Positions 1 through 8,835 are shown, counted from the first letter of the stretch. The stretch is DNA of 64,000 nucleotides from JAUYQR01 sp050632395 (GCF_050632395.1 NZ_CP192600.1:1922001-1986000), one strand, 5' to 3'. The notes: generated by a model not told the origin, from the sequence alone. Numbers and translations are program-made.

Positions 1-155
1 GGATAAAGCGCCTCTTTCGACAGAAAGAAGCAGTAGGTGCAGTCGATGTTGCAGGTCGAGCCCGAAGGCTTTGCGAGAAGATGAAAACGGGGCGGCCGCG
101 CAGGGCGGGCGTCGGTGTCGGTCTGGGCCTGAATGCTGGTTGCTGGCGCGGTCAT
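1..155 (-). CDS. Anaerobic sulfatase-maturating enzyme (radical SAM), N-terminal fragment
   Basis: The reverse strand opens at an ATG at 155 and stays open to the window edge (51 codons), so only the N-terminus is present. It contains a radical-SAM CX3CX2C cluster (Cys35, Cys39, Cys42) in the context AKPSGSTCNIDC, followed by TYCFFLSKEAL. That context is characteristic of anaerobic sulfatase-maturating enzymes (anSME), which convert a sulfatase active-site Cys or Ser to formylglycine. Its ATG overlaps the stop of the receiver gene (ATGA, 155-152), so it is the last visible gene of the operon starting at 3077. The likely substrate is the divergent sulfatase at 3230-4819, which has a CxAxR motif. 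The SPASM domain and Fe-S ligands further along cannot be seen. Confidence 0.85.
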   Translation of the reverse strand, partial: MTAPATSIQAQTDTDARPARPPRFHLLAKPSGSTCNIDCTYCFFLSKEALY

Positions 156-538
156 GAGGGTGCTCCGTCTGGGGCGTGACCGGTGAAGCGGTCGAGCAAG
201 GTCGTGATCGTCTGGATGCTGACGGGCTTGGCAAGCAACTCGGCGGCGCCTGCTGCAAGGCACGTCATGCGGTTGCCCTCGCGCTCGACGCCGGTCATCA
301 TCACTGTCGGCACCTCAATGCCGCGTGCTCGCATCTTGCGCAGCGCATCAACGCCCGAGGTGTTCGGCATGTGGAAGTCCAGCAGCACAAAGGTCGGCCG
401 GGCCGTCCCGATCCGCGACAGCAGCTCTTCGCCCGACGAACAAAGGACACAGTCCACATCAAGCGATTGCACCACACGTCTTAGCGCCCGCCCAACAGAC
501 GGATCGTCATCAACTATCCAGATACAAGTCGATGCCAT
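152..538 (-). CDS. Single-domain response regulator (CheY-like receiver)
   Basis: This is a 128-residue receiver domain with no output domain. It has the acidic pocket DDD at residues 10-12, the phospho-acceptor Asp54 in LLDFHMPN, Thr82 in MMTG and Lys104 in AKP, so all phosphorylation residues are present. I chose the ATG at 538 because the receiver fold begins there and a GGTGAT ribosome-binding site precedes it. An upstream in-frame ATG at 604 would add 22 non-conserved residues. It lies downstream of the FixJ-type regulator and overlaps the anSME gene by four bases. With no DNA-binding part it may be a phosphate sink or protein-interacting regulator of the same kinase; that role is inferred. 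Confidence 0.8.
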   Translation of the reverse strand: MASTCIWIVDDDPSVGRALRRVVQSLDVDCVLCSSGEELLSRIGTARPTFVLLDFHMPNTSGVDALRKMRARGIEVPTVMMTGVEREGNRMTCLAAGAAELLAKPVSIQTITTLLDRFTGHAPDGAPS

Positions 539-609
539 TGACCGATCACCCAGAACCACGCGGTCAGCATCGACCGGTCTGCGATGCATGCGCAAGTGGG
601 ACATGAGGC

Positions 610-1221
610 TTACAAAGCCCCGCCGTCACGGAGGCGGTTGTAGACCGTCACCAGCTCAGCGACCGAACGGACGCCCATCTTCTGCATCACACGGCCACGA
701 TGTACCTTGATGGTCTTTTCGGCCGCACCAAGGTGGATCGCGATCTGCTTGTTAAGCCGTCCCGACGCGACCTCGGCCATCACTTCGCGTTCCCGAGGGG
801 TAAGGCTGGCAAGCCGCAGGCGCTGGTGCGCGCTTGCATCCTCGTGCGAGCGAATTTCGGCGTCTCGTGTCAGCGCAGCGCGTATCGCGGCGAGCAAAGT
901 CTCGGCATCAACCGGCTTGGTCAGAAAATCGACCGCACCGCCGCGGATCGCCTGCACCGCTGCCGGAATGCTGCCTTGCCCGGTCAGGAAAATTATCTGG
1001 CATGCTCGTCCCTCGGCGGCAAGACGCCGCTGAAGCGCAAGTCCGTCGAGGTCCGGCAGGCCGATGTCGATCAGCGCGCAACCGGGAAGGGAGGCATCAT
1101 GGGAATTCAGGAAGGCATCCGCATCTGGGAAGGCGCGCGTGTCGAAACCTTCAGAAACGAGCAACCGTTGCAGCGCCCGCAGAACTCCGGGATCGTCATC
1201 CACCAGCCATATCACGCTCAT
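610..1221 (-). CDS. FixJ/NarL-type two-component response regulator
   Basis: This 203-residue protein has an N-terminal receiver and a C-terminal LuxR-type helix-turn-helix. The receiver shows DDD at 8-10, phospho-acceptor Asp52 in LIDIGLPD, Thr80 and Lys102 in TKP. The DNA-binding part begins near residue 138 with LTPREREVM and includes the recognition-helix region KTIKVHRGRV, the usual FixJ/StyR/TodT arrangement. Its start overlaps the stop of the upstream histidine kinase (ATGA, 1221-1218), so the two are translationally coupled and almost certainly a cognate pair. The natural target candidate is the intergenic region 3078-3229 in front of the sulfatase, which is inference from position only. 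Confidence 0.88.
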   Translation of the reverse strand: MSVIWLVDDDPGVLRALQRLLVSEGFDTRAFPDADAFLNSHDASLPGCALIDIGLPDLDGLALQRRLAAEGRACQIIFLTGQGSIPAAVQAIRGGAVDFLTKPVDAETLLAAIRAALTRDAEIRSHEDASAHQRLRLASLTPREREVMAEVASGRLNKQIAIHLGAAEKTIKVHRGRVMQKMGVRSVAELVTVYNRLRDGGAL

Positions 1222-3077
1222 GCAGCCACCTCGGGTGGGGGTAGGGTAAGCATGATGCGCGCGCCGCCGCCCTGAGGTTCGGTGAAAGCAAGGGTTCCCC
1301 CATGCGCCTCGGCTATGTTGCGGCAGATCGCAAGACCGACGCCCAAACCCTTCGACTTGCTGGTAACGAACGGGCGAAAGACGTCGGCGCGCTTGTCCGG
1401 GGGAACGCCCGGTCCGGCATCGGCGACCGCGAGCGTGCTGCTGCCATCAGGCTGGCGCGCTGTTGTCACGCGAACAATGCGGGCGGATTCGGGCACGTCA
1501 CCCATTGCTTCGGCCGCGTTGAACGCAAGGTTGAGAACGATCTGCTGCAACTGTGGCGCGTTGCCGCGCACCTCGAGCCGTTCGGGGGCAAGGTCGGTCT
1601 GGATCTGCGCGCCGCAGGCAGACAGTTCGTTGGCGGCCAACGCCAGCGTCGCGGTAACGGCCTCGTTCAGGTCAACCTTGTCGAAGGTTGTTTCACCCTT
1701 GACGATCAGGCGGCGCAGATTGGCGATGGTCGCCGCGGCGCGGCCGACGTCGCTGGTGATATCGCTGAAGATGGACTTGATCTCGGTAAGATCGGGCGAC
1801 GGACGGCCTGCAAGACGGACACCCGCATCGGCATTGGCTTGGATCGCGGCAAGCGGCTGGTTGATCTCGTGCGCGAGCGAGGCCGACAACTGGCCAAGGC
1901 GCAGGTTTCGCGAAATGTGGGTAAGCTGCGCGCGTTCCAAGGCAAGCGTCGCGTGCGAGCGGGCAAGAAGGCGGCGGTGCAGCACAAGGGCGGCAATGGT
2001 GGCGGATTGCGCAAGGATGATCCCGCCAATGGCCACGATCCAAAGGCGGTAGCGTTCCCACAGCGAGGGTTCGTAATAAAGGATCCGTGTCCCTTCGGGC
2101 AAAAGGTCAACGTTCAGGCCGTGGCGCCGCATCGCCCGCCAATCAACGGCGGGCGCCCCTGAGATTTCTTGCGGGGCAGGAAGTTCGGCACCGTCGATCG
2201 CGGTGCGCAGCATGGCCGCGATCGCGCGACCGGTCGTGTCGAGGTTCTCGACATGTCCGCCGACGACGCCAGTGCCAAGCATGGTATCGTAGACTGTCCA
2301 GACCGGGGCGGGACTGGCCGCAGCGAGGGACCGTGCGAATTGCGAGGGGATGAAGCGGTTTCCGTCGGCGTCCATGACAACAGTGAGGTACAGCACGACA
2401 GCGCGCGGATTGAATCCTGCGGCTTCGGCCAGGATTGCCGAGGAGGATGCTTCCGAGATGAAGCGGACGGGCAGATCTGTCGGGTAGTCGGCAAGCACCT
2501 CTTCTGCGGTGGCGCGCCATTGTCGGTCGAACGGGGCCGATCCGCTGACCACGACAATTTCGGTCGCATCGCGTTGAAGACCAAGCGCAAGATCGAGCGT
2601 CGCGGGCAGGTCGAAGGCGTTGGTGACCCCGCTCATCGCCGGTTCGACCTTGCCGTCAAGGACCTGGTCCAAAGCGGCGCGGCTAAGCGCACCGTAGACG
2701 ATGGGAACGCCCGGAGCGATGGCATCCCGGTTGTCGCGCATGAAAGCAAGCGCGTTTGGGCCCAGAACAGCAACGGCGGAGAGTGCCCTGTCGCCATAGC
2801 GGGTGGCCAGGAACTCTCGCATTTGGTCGCGTTCTTCGGGGCGGTCGAAATTCAGCAGATTGAGGTATTCGACGTAGACTTCGCCTTGCTCGGTCACTTC
2901 GGGGCCAAGCCCTGCTTCGATGGAGTTTAGCATCGAGCGGACAAGCGGAAGCCGGCTGTCAGATTCCACGATGGTCAGAACGCGGGGACGGATGTCTTCC
3001 GCTCGTGCGACCGCGCAGCAAAGCACAAGCGCGATTATGTTGGTGAGGCAAACGAGAACAGCACCGCGATCACTCAT
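1218..3077 (-). CDS. Membrane sensor histidine kinase with periplasmic ABC-substrate-binding-like sensor domain
   Basis: From the ATG at 3077 this is a 619-residue protein. It has a signal/anchor segment (about residues 7-25), a long extracytoplasmic domain (about 30-330) resembling the ABC_sub_bind periplasmic ligand-binding fold, a transmembrane helix (about 345-367), a HisKA domain with phospho-acceptor His403 in SLAHEINQPLAA, and a C-terminal HATPase with the N-box NLAFNAAEAM and the DAGPGVP and GVGLAIC motifs. I preferred 3077 over the longer reading frame (3131) because a hydrophobic signal and a GAGG site follow the shorter choice. The ligand is unknown. Its position opposite a secreted sulfatase suggests it senses a sulfated compound or a product, but nothing in the sequence names the ligand. 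Confidence 0.87.
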   Translation of the reverse strand: MSDRGAVLVCLTNIIALVLCCAVARAEDIRPRVLTIVESDSRLPLVRSMLNSIEAGLGPEVTEQGEVYVEYLNLLNFDRPEERDQMREFLATRYGDRALSAVAVLGPNALAFMRDNRDAIAPGVPIVYGALSRAALDQVLDGKVEPAMSGVTNAFDLPATLDLALGLQRDATEIVVVSGSAPFDRQWRATAEEVLADYPTDLPVRFISEASSSAILAEAAGFNPRAVVLYLTVVMDADGNRFIPSQFARSLAAASPAPVWTVYDTMLGTGVVGGHVENLDTTGRAIAAMLRTAIDGAELPAPQEISGAPAVDWRAMRRHGLNVDLLPEGTRILYYEPSLWERYRLWIVAIGGIILAQSATIAALVLHRRLLARSHATLALERAQLTHISRNLRLGQLSASLAHEINQPLAAIQANADAGVRLAGRPSPDLTEIKSIFSDITSDVGRAAATIANLRRLIVKGETTFDKVDLNEAVTATLALAANELSACGAQIQTDLAPERLEVRGNAPQLQQIVLNLAFNAAEAMGDVPESARIVRVTTARQPDGSSTLAVADAGPGVPPDKRADVFRPFVTSKSKGLGVGLAICRNIAEAHGGTLAFTEPQGGGARIMLTLPPPEVAA

Positions 3078-3229
3078 GCACCCTCGCCAAACACACCTTC
3101 TCTGGGCCACGGCCGACCAGGATAGGCCCAAGGTCCAACTTCAACGGTGGCTAGTCCCTGTCTAGCATCGTCAGGCTACGGACAGTCGTTGTGCGGAGTC
3201 AAGCCGCCGTTTTTGGAGGAGGATATCGA
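3078..3229. promoter_or_regulatory. Divergent promoter/operator region between sensor kinase and sulfatase
   Basis: This 152-base region separates the outward-facing kinase operon and the sulfatase and must hold both promoters. Two CTAG tetramers occur at 3151-3154 and 3162-3165. An imperfect inverted pair, TGTCTAGC (from 3160) against GCTACGGACA (3175-3184), is the best operator candidate. A strong ribosome-binding site (GGAGGAGG, 3215-3222) precedes the sulfatase ATG at 3230. I see no convincing sigma70 -35/-10 pair. The operator idea is only a suggestion. Confidence 0.3.
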
Positions 3230-4819
3230 ATGAGACTCGCATCCAGGTCGCGCCTTTGGCGGTCGACCGCCAGTGGGATTGCTTTTGCGGCTGCGACGGC
3301 AATGGCGGTTCCCGTTTTTGCTCAGGAAACTGAAAAGCCGAACATTGTCATGATCTGGGGCGATGACATCGGCCAGTTCAACATCAGCGCCTATAACCTT
3401 GGAATGATGGGTTATAAAACTCCCAACATCGATTCCATTGCCCGCGATGGCGCGCTTTTCACTGATTGGTATGGCCAGCAAAGCTGCACCGCCGGACGCG
3501 CCGCCTTTATGACCGGGCAATCGCCGATCCGCACCGGGCTTTTGAAGATCGGTCTGCCGGGATCGCCGGAAGGGATCAATACTGCCGACCCGACGATTGC
3601 CGGGCTGCTGAAAGAGCACGGCTATGCGACCGGCCAGTTCGGCAAGAACCACTTCGGTGACCGCGACGACATGCTGCCGACCAATCACGGCTTCGACGAA
3701 TTCTTCGGCAACCTCTATCACCTGAACGCCGAGGAAGAGCCCGAGAACGAGGATTATCCCGGCGACATGGTGATGCCCGACGGCCGGACGTTCAAGGAAA
3801 CCTTCGGCCCGCGCGGCGTGATCCATTCGGTCGCCAACCCGGACGGGACGCAGACCATCGAGGACACCGGACCGCTAACCCGCAAGCGGATGGAGACCAT
3901 CGACGAGGAAGTGACTTCCCGGGCGCTGGACTGGATGGACAAGGTCCATGCCGAGGGCAAGCCGATGTTCCTGTGGTACAATTCCACGAGGATGCACGTA
4001 TTCACACACCTGAAGGAAGAATCCAAAGGCGTGACGGGGCTTGGCCTCTATGCCGACGGCATGGTGGAACATGACGGAATGGTTGGCGAGGTCCTCCAGA
4101 AGATCAAGGACTTGGGGATCGAGGACAACACGATCATCATGTATTCGACCGACAACGGCGCCGAGGTGTTCACCTGGCCCGATGGCGGCACGACGCAGTT
4201 CAAGAGCGAGAAGAACTCGCCATGGGAAGGCGGCTACCGCGTGCCGACGCTGATCAAGTGGCCGGGCGTCATCAAGCCGGGCACCATCATCAACGATATC
4301 GGCGCGCATGAGGACATGCTGCCGACGCTTCTGGCCGCTGCGGGTGATCCGAACATCGTTGAAGAGCTGAAGGCCGGCAAGACCGTCAATGGCCGTGACT
4401 ACAAGGTGCATCTCGACGGGTCTGACCTTCGACCCGCGCTTGAGGGCAAGGCCGAATGGCCGCGCAAGTCCTTCATCTACTGGACGGACGGCGGCGAAGT
4501 GGCGGCGCTGCGTTACGGCAACTGGAAGGCCCAGTACCTTGATCAGCCGGCACATGGCCTTGGCGTGTGGCAGGAGCCCTTCGTGAAACTGCGGGCGCCG
4601 ATCCTGACCAACCTGCGCAGCGACCCGTTCGAGAAAGCACGCGACGAGGACGCGATGGGCTATCAGCGCTGGTATATGGAGCGGATGTACATGTTCATCC
4701 CGGCGATGGCCTACATCACCACGTGGATCCAGAGCTTCAAGGAGTTCCCGGTCCGCATGGAGCCCGGCAGCTTCGATCTGCAGGCCGCGATGGATGCGAT
4801 GAAGAACGTCCAGCGCTGA
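3230..4819 (+). CDS. Secreted sulfatase, CxAxR formylglycine type
   Basis: This 529-residue member of the alkaline phosphatase/sulfatase superfamily begins with a signal peptide (about residues 1-31, ending VFAQ). The core begins at PNIVMIWGDD, with the metal-binding acidic pair Asp45-Asp46. The formylglycine site is Cys86 in CTAGR (86-90), followed by AAFMTGQ, and downstream there are FGKNHFG and STDNG metal/substrate motifs. Sulfatases cleave sulfate esters after the Cys is oxidised to formylglycine. A CxAxR variant is typically matured by anSME-type enzymes, and one is encoded at 1-155. The ATG at 3230 has an excellent ribosome-binding site, so I rejected a GTG 39 bases upstream. The substrate is unknown. 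Confidence 0.9.
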   Translation: MRLASRSRLWRSTASGIAFAAATAMAVPVFAQETEKPNIVMIWGDDIGQFNISAYNLGMMGYKTPNIDSIARDGALFTDWYGQQSCTAGRAAFMTGQSPIRTGLLKIGLPGSPEGINTADPTIAGLLKEHGYATGQFGKNHFGDRDDMLPTNHGFDEFFGNLYHLNAEEEPENEDYPGDMVMPDGRTFKETFGPRGVIHSVANPDGTQTIEDTGPLTRKRMETIDEEVTSRALDWMDKVHAEGKPMFLWYNSTRMHVFTHLKEESKGVTGLGLYADGMVEHDGMVGEVLQKIKDLGIEDNTIIMYSTDNGAEVFTWPDGGTTQFKSEKNSPWEGGYRVPTLIKWPGVIKPGTIINDIGAHEDMLPTLLAAAGDPNIVEELKAGKTVNGRDYKVHLDGSDLRPALEGKAEWPRKSFIYWTDGGEVAALRYGNWKAQYLDQPAHGLGVWQEPFVKLRAPILTNLRSDPFEKARDEDAMGYQRWYMERMYMFIPAMAYITTWIQSFKEFPVRMEPGSFDLQAAMDAMKNVQR

Positions 4820-4832
4820 ACGGCGTAACCTC

Positions 4833-4870
4833 GGCCTCCGCAGGATTTCTTGCGGGGGCCGTTCATGTTT
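4833..4870 (+). terminator. Possible terminator after the sulfatase
   Basis: Arms GGCCTCCGCA (4833-4842) and TGCGGGGGCC (4851-4860) pair with one G-U wobble around an 8-base loop and are followed by GTTCATGTTT. The T tract is weak, so read-through into the phosphatase gene at 4905 is plausible. Confidence 0.35.
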
Positions 4871-4904
4871 ATGTCCGTTTCAAACAGAGAGCGAACCAGA
4901 GCCA

Positions 4905-5876
4905 ATGCGTGCATTGATGATTTCCGTGGCCTTCGTTGCGCTTTCCGCAGCGGCCTCTGCCGACCCCCTTCCATCGTGGACAGACGGTGCCAGCAAAGAC
5001 GCCATCATCTCGTTCGTGGAGACCGTTACCGACCCTGCGTCTGGCGACTATGTTCCGCCTGACGCGCGGGTGGCGGTGTTCGACAACGACGGCACGCTAT
5101 GGGCTGAACAGCCAGTGTATTTCCAGTTCTTCTTCGCGCTTGACCAATTGCGCGCGCGGGCGGCGGCTGATCCGTCGATCCTGAAGTCCGACGTGCTGCG
5201 TGCGGCCGCAAAGGGCGATCTCGAAACCGTCATGGCGGGCGGGACAGCGGCGCTGGTCGAGGTGGTAATGGCCAGCCATGCCGACATTACCGTCGCCGAT
5301 TTCGAGACCGAAGTGCAGAAATGGATTGCCACCGCCAAAAACCCCAAGACGGGTCAACCGCTGACGCAAATGACGTATCAGCCAATGCTCGAGTTGCTGG
5401 GCTATTTGCGGGACGAGGATTTCTCAACGTGGATCGTCACCGGCGGCGGCATCAATTTCGTCCGTGCAATTGCCGGGGATGCTTATGGCATTCCGCCCTA
5501 TCAGGTCGTTGGCAGCATGGTTGATACGGAATACCGCGTTATCGACGGGGTCGGCCAGATAATGCAACTGCCTGATATCGCCTTCATTGATGACAAGGGT
5601 GGCAAGCCGGTGGGCATAGCCCGGCAGATCGGACTGCGGCCCGTGCTGGCTTTTGGAAACTCTGACGGAGATTTCGAAATGCTGGAATACACCACAAGCG
5701 GCAAGGGGCCGAGCCTTGGTTTGATCCTGCACCACACCGACGCTGAACGCGAGTTCGCCTACGACCGCGAAAGCCACATCGGCAAACTGGATCGCGGCCT
5801 TGATGAAAGCGCATCAAAGGGGTGGATCATTGTCGACATGGCGCGCGACTGGGATGTTGTCTGGTCGGGAAACTGA
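4905..5876 (+). CDS. Exported HAD-superfamily phosphatase
   Basis: This 323-residue protein has a signal peptide (about 1-19, cleavage near ASA-D). The HAD core has the catalytic DxD pair Asp60/Asp62 in VFDNDGTLW, a motif II Thr in WIVTGGG, and an acidic motif IV in FGNSDGD, so it should be a catalytically competent Mg-dependent phosphatase in the periplasm. The substrate cannot be read from the sequence. It follows the sulfatase by 85 bases on the same strand, so the two could act in sequence on an organic sulfate/phosphate ester. The ribosome-binding site before the ATG is weak, but the next Met (residue 5) is less suitable because it would shorten the signal sequence. Confidence 0.83.
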   Translation: MRALMISVAFVALSAAASADPLPSWTDGASKDAIISFVETVTDPASGDYVPPDARVAVFDNDGTLWAEQPVYFQFFFALDQLRARAAADPSILKSDVLRAAAKGDLETVMAGGTAALVEVVMASHADITVADFETEVQKWIATAKNPKTGQPLTQMTYQPMLELLGYLRDEDFSTWIVTGGGINFVRAIAGDAYGIPPYQVVGSMVDTEYRVIDGVGQIMQLPDIAFIDDKGGKPVGIARQIGLRPVLAFGNSDGDFEMLEYTTSGKGPSLGLILHHTDAEREFAYDRESHIGKLDRGLDESASKGWIIVDMARDWDVVWSGN

Positions 5877-6182
5877 TCAGTTGACGAAGGCATGTGTCGC
5901 TGCTTTGTCATGCGCCGACAACATGACGGATTGCTGCGCATAATTGCCGCGGGGTCTGCCCGCCATTCGCGGGGCCGCGATAAAAGCGATGTCGAATTGC
6001 AAGGTTGCGCCACACGAGGAAAAAGCGTTTGGCCCAAGCTTGTCAAAACAAGTGACGGAAGGTATCCCAGATGCAGGGGGGAAGATTAAGGGGTACCATC
6101 GGACTTTCGGGTGGCAGGCCAGTCTGAGCTTTTCCTTTTCGGCTTTGGTTATGGGATTATCTGTCTGATGCGGGGCAAGTTC
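5877..6182. other. Intergenic region without a recognisable gene
   Basis: About 306 bases between the HAD phosphatase and the lipoprotein hydrolase. Short open frames here look like chance. A TTGACG at about 5881 and AT-richer stretches near 5938 and 6130-6180 could belong to a promoter for the downstream gene, but I cannot assign a -35/-10 pair. Confidence 0.4.
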
Positions 6183-7295
6183 ATGTACAAGGTGTCACAG
6201 AAGTTTCCGTTGATTGTACCGCTTTGTGTAATAGCGCTTATCGGATGCAGCAGGCCGCCGGACCTGATCGGCATCGACAATCCAGAACAGCCGGCTGAAA
6301 GCCTCGCCGATGTGTCGCGCCATCGTATCTTCATAACGACCACGCGCGAAGCGTCGGATCTGGTGGGTGCGATGTATTCCGGCGAGCGCGCTGCCAAGCT
6401 GGGGCTTGCGTCGGTTGACGTGACGGTGCCACCGAACCATGTGGTCGGGGAACTGGAGCGTCCGACGCGCCTGCCGCCCGATCCGGAAAAAGAGTTCGCT
6501 GTCGTCGATCCGGTCATCTATCGCAGTGATGCGTCGTTCGTTACCGAAGTGAACCGCGAACTGGCCAAGCGCCCTCGGAACGAGCAGAAGATCCTGCTGT
6601 TTATCCACGGTTACAACAACACGACAAGCGATGCGATCCTGCGCCTGTCACAGTTTGTCGAGGATACCGGCTTTGAAGGCGTGCCGGTGTTGTTCACATG
6701 GGCCTCGGCTGCAAAGGCACCCCGCTACGTCTATGACCTGAACAGCGCCCTTGTGGCGCGTGGCAAGCTAAAGGAACTGGCCGAGGTTCTGGGCAAGACG
6801 AATGCAAGGGACGTCGATATTTTTGCCCATTCGATGGGGGCGTTCCTGACGATGGAAGGGTTGGTTGACGCACAACAGACGGGCAAGCTTGGGACGCGCA
6901 AGTCGATCTCGAACATCATCCTTGCGTCACCGGACATAGACATCGACCTGTTCAAGGTACAGCTTGCGCAATTGCCGAAGCCGGTGATCGAGAAGATCTA
7001 CCTGCTCGTGTCAGCCGATGACGCGGCGCTGCGGTTCTCGCGCCGGCTTGCCGGTGGCGTGCCTCGCGTTGGTGCTGCGGATACTGCGGAACTTGAGGAG
7101 CTTGGCGTGACGGTGATCGATCTGTCGCAGATCAAGGACTCAAGCTCTGGCAGCCATTCGAAATTCGCAGGATCGCCTGACGTGGTGAAGCTGATCGGGG
7201 CGGGTCTGAACGAATCCGGGCGGTTCGGTCAGACACAGACGCCGGCCCTGTCGCGGCTGCTGAGTGGCGTGCCGATCACCATTCTGGGGAACTAG
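6183..7295 (+). CDS. DUF900-family alpha/beta hydrolase lipoprotein
   Basis: From the ATG at 6183 the product is 370 residues with a lipoprotein signal ending in the lipobox LIGC near residue 22, so it is probably membrane-anchored outside the cytoplasm. The body matches the DUF900 alpha/beta-hydrolase family: FIHGYNN (oxyanion region), LFTWAS, and the nucleophile elbow AHSMG, with later Asp and His (DIDIDLF, SGSHSKF) as candidate triad partners. In-frame starts at 6111 and 6168 exist, but they would put extra residues before the lipoprotein signal. The substrate is unknown. It may be transcribed with the phosphatase upstream, though the 306-base gap argues for its own promoter. Confidence 0.8.
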   Translation: MYKVSQKFPLIVPLCVIALIGCSRPPDLIGIDNPEQPAESLADVSRHRIFITTTREASDLVGAMYSGERAAKLGLASVDVTVPPNHVVGELERPTRLPPDPEKEFAVVDPVIYRSDASFVTEVNRELAKRPRNEQKILLFIHGYNNTTSDAILRLSQFVEDTGFEGVPVLFTWASAAKAPRYVYDLNSALVARGKLKELAEVLGKTNARDVDIFAHSMGAFLTMEGLVDAQQTGKLGTRKSISNIILASPDIDIDLFKVQLAQLPKPVIEKIYLLVSADDAALRFSRRLAGGVPRVGAADTAELEELGVTVIDLSQIKDSSSGSHSKFAGSPDVVKLIGAGLNESGRFGQTQTPALSRLLSGVPITILGN

Positions 7296-7330
7296 TCCAC
7301 GGGCAACAACAGCCTGTAACGAATGCCCGG

Positions 7331-7370
7331 ACGGGGCGGCCGTGACACCGCGGCCGCCCCGTCTCGTTTC
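7331..7370. terminator. Bidirectional terminator between convergent genes
   Basis: A perfect 12-bp stem, ACGGGGCGGCCG (7331-7342) with CGGCCGCCCCGT (7351-7362), with an 8-base loop, sits in the 79-base gap between the DUF900 gene and the convergent DUF4105 gene. CTCGTTTC follows on the forward strand. Confidence 0.6.
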
Positions 7371-7374
7371 ACCG

Positions 7375-8397
7375 TCACTGCGCCAGTAGCTTTGCCCTGA
7401 TCGCCGACGAGAAACCTCGCCCCGATCCGTCGTAACTGATCGAGGCTGGCAAGAGGCCCATCTCCGTCAGCTTTTCCAATGGGAATCGCTGATCAAGCAA
7501 GCCGTGATCGTAAAGGAACTCAGGCAGATAGCCTGATAGGACCACCCGGTAGTCGATCGGCAGCCCGGGGACGAGGCGGTCTGCGAGTTTCCAGATGACG
7601 GTCGTGCAATTGTCGAGGATCGTCCGGTAAAACCGGGGATGCTCGGCCAGGCTGTTGGCAAGGGCGAGGTATTCGAGAAAAAGCCCACGCATCACCGCTG
7701 GATCACCATGCAGGCGGTAAAGAACGACGCGGTTGCCGGTCTGGACGCTGGTTCGCAACTGCACCGCATCCCGTTCATCGGCACCCGTCAGGATCAGCTC
7801 GTATGACTTGAAGAAGCCTGCAATCGACGAATAGGCCTCATTCCGCTCGGGCCTGATGCCCAGCGAGAATACAATGTGCTCTCCATCCGAGAACCCAAAG
7901 GAGACCATGGTGTGGGCGATCGCTGGCCCGGCCCACCATGTCATGACGAAGTCCAGACTCTCGAGTGCATCGAGATCGTAGTCCCGCGCCTCCCAACGCT
8001 CCGCAGCTTCTGTGGGCGTCTGCCAGTCAAAGTTGCGCACGTTACGCAGAGTGACGCGCGAGGGGTCGTTCGGGTCAAATTCGGCGGTCAGAAGTTGCGA
8101 TACGTCGGGCTGCCAGTCGCGATCGTTCGATGGCAAGATCGTCATCCACCAAAGCGAAAAGCCCACCGTTGCCACGATGACCAGACCAAGCCCCGAAAGC
8201 GGGCCATAGCGCACAGCGGATGCCAGTATACCCAAGGAAAGCGCGATCCAGAGGCCCATCCACAAAAGCGGAGGGCTTGCCCTGAACCAAAATGCCGCCA
8301 CGACGAACACGCCGACCAACAACACCGACAGGACAAGCAGGAGCCACGCCCCCCACGTGCTGACCCTTGCGCCCAGTTTTGGTGTCGGCCGGTTCAT
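7375..8397 (-). CDS. DUF4105 membrane protein
   Basis: About 340 residues. The N-terminal third has three or so closely spaced hydrophobic segments (for example around WLLLVLSVLLVGVFVVAAF and LGLVIVATVGFSLWW). The rest is a soluble domain with the DUF4105 signature (VMTWWAGPAIAHTMVSFGF, then RTILDNCTTVIWKL). This domain is related to the N-terminal part of the Lnb lipoprotein N-acyltransferase of some Gram-positives and is a predicted Cys/His-dependent amidase or protease-like domain. The conserved His and Cys are present here. The start is uncertain: ATGs at 8397 and 8415 and a TTG at 8424 are in frame, and I took 8397 because a GAGG lies upstream. Confidence 0.72.
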   Translation of the reverse strand: MNRPTPKLGARVSTWGAWLLLVLSVLLVGVFVVAAFWFRASPPLLWMGLWIALSLGILASAVRYGPLSGLGLVIVATVGFSLWWMTILPSNDRDWQPDVSQLLTAEFDPNDPSRVTLRNVRNFDWQTPTEAAERWEARDYDLDALESLDFVMTWWAGPAIAHTMVSFGFSDGEHIVFSLGIRPERNEAYSSIAGFFKSYELILTGADERDAVQLRTSVQTGNRVVLYRLHGDPAVMRGLFLEYLALANSLAEHPRFYRTILDNCTTVIWKLADRLVPGLPIDYRVVLSGYLPEFLYDHGLLDQRFPLEKLTEMGLLPASISYDGSGRGFSSAIRAKLLAQ

Positions 8398-8835
8398 ATC
8401 TGCAGCGCCTCGCATTTCGTCCAAAGCCCGAAAGAGTGTTGTTCCGCCGCTTTAGCGGCCTCGAAGGGGTATCGGGTTGGCGGCAAAATGCTATCGAAAA
8501 CTGCGCTTGGGAATGAATTTGCACGATCAGATCGATGCCTTTGGGGCTTCGGAATTGGTGGCTTGCCGAGGCGTTCGATTTTCTGGAGGACGGCAGGAAG
8601 CGATGGAAATTGGTCCCGGAGGCACTGGGGTGGAGTTCGAAGCCGCGCGTTTCACGGACGTCGTTCAAGCGGCAGACCGAACCGAAGCCACGCAAATTCG
8701 ATGGGTCCGGCATGACCTGCGTCAACGACAGACGCGGCTCTTCGCCCAAAACTACCAATGTGCGCCAAGTCGGGTGCCATGTCTGGAGCCGCTTCAAGGC
8801 GGTCGCATCAGTGTTGAACTTTCTGCCGCGAGGGG
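8398..8835. other. Intergenic region, no supported gene
   Basis: About 440 bases between the divergent DUF4105 and acyl-CoA synthetase genes. Overlapping open frames on both strands have no recognisable domain and mirror the high GC. It should hold the promoters of both flanking genes, but I could not identify a clear pair. A decayed gene cannot be excluded. Confidence 0.4.
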
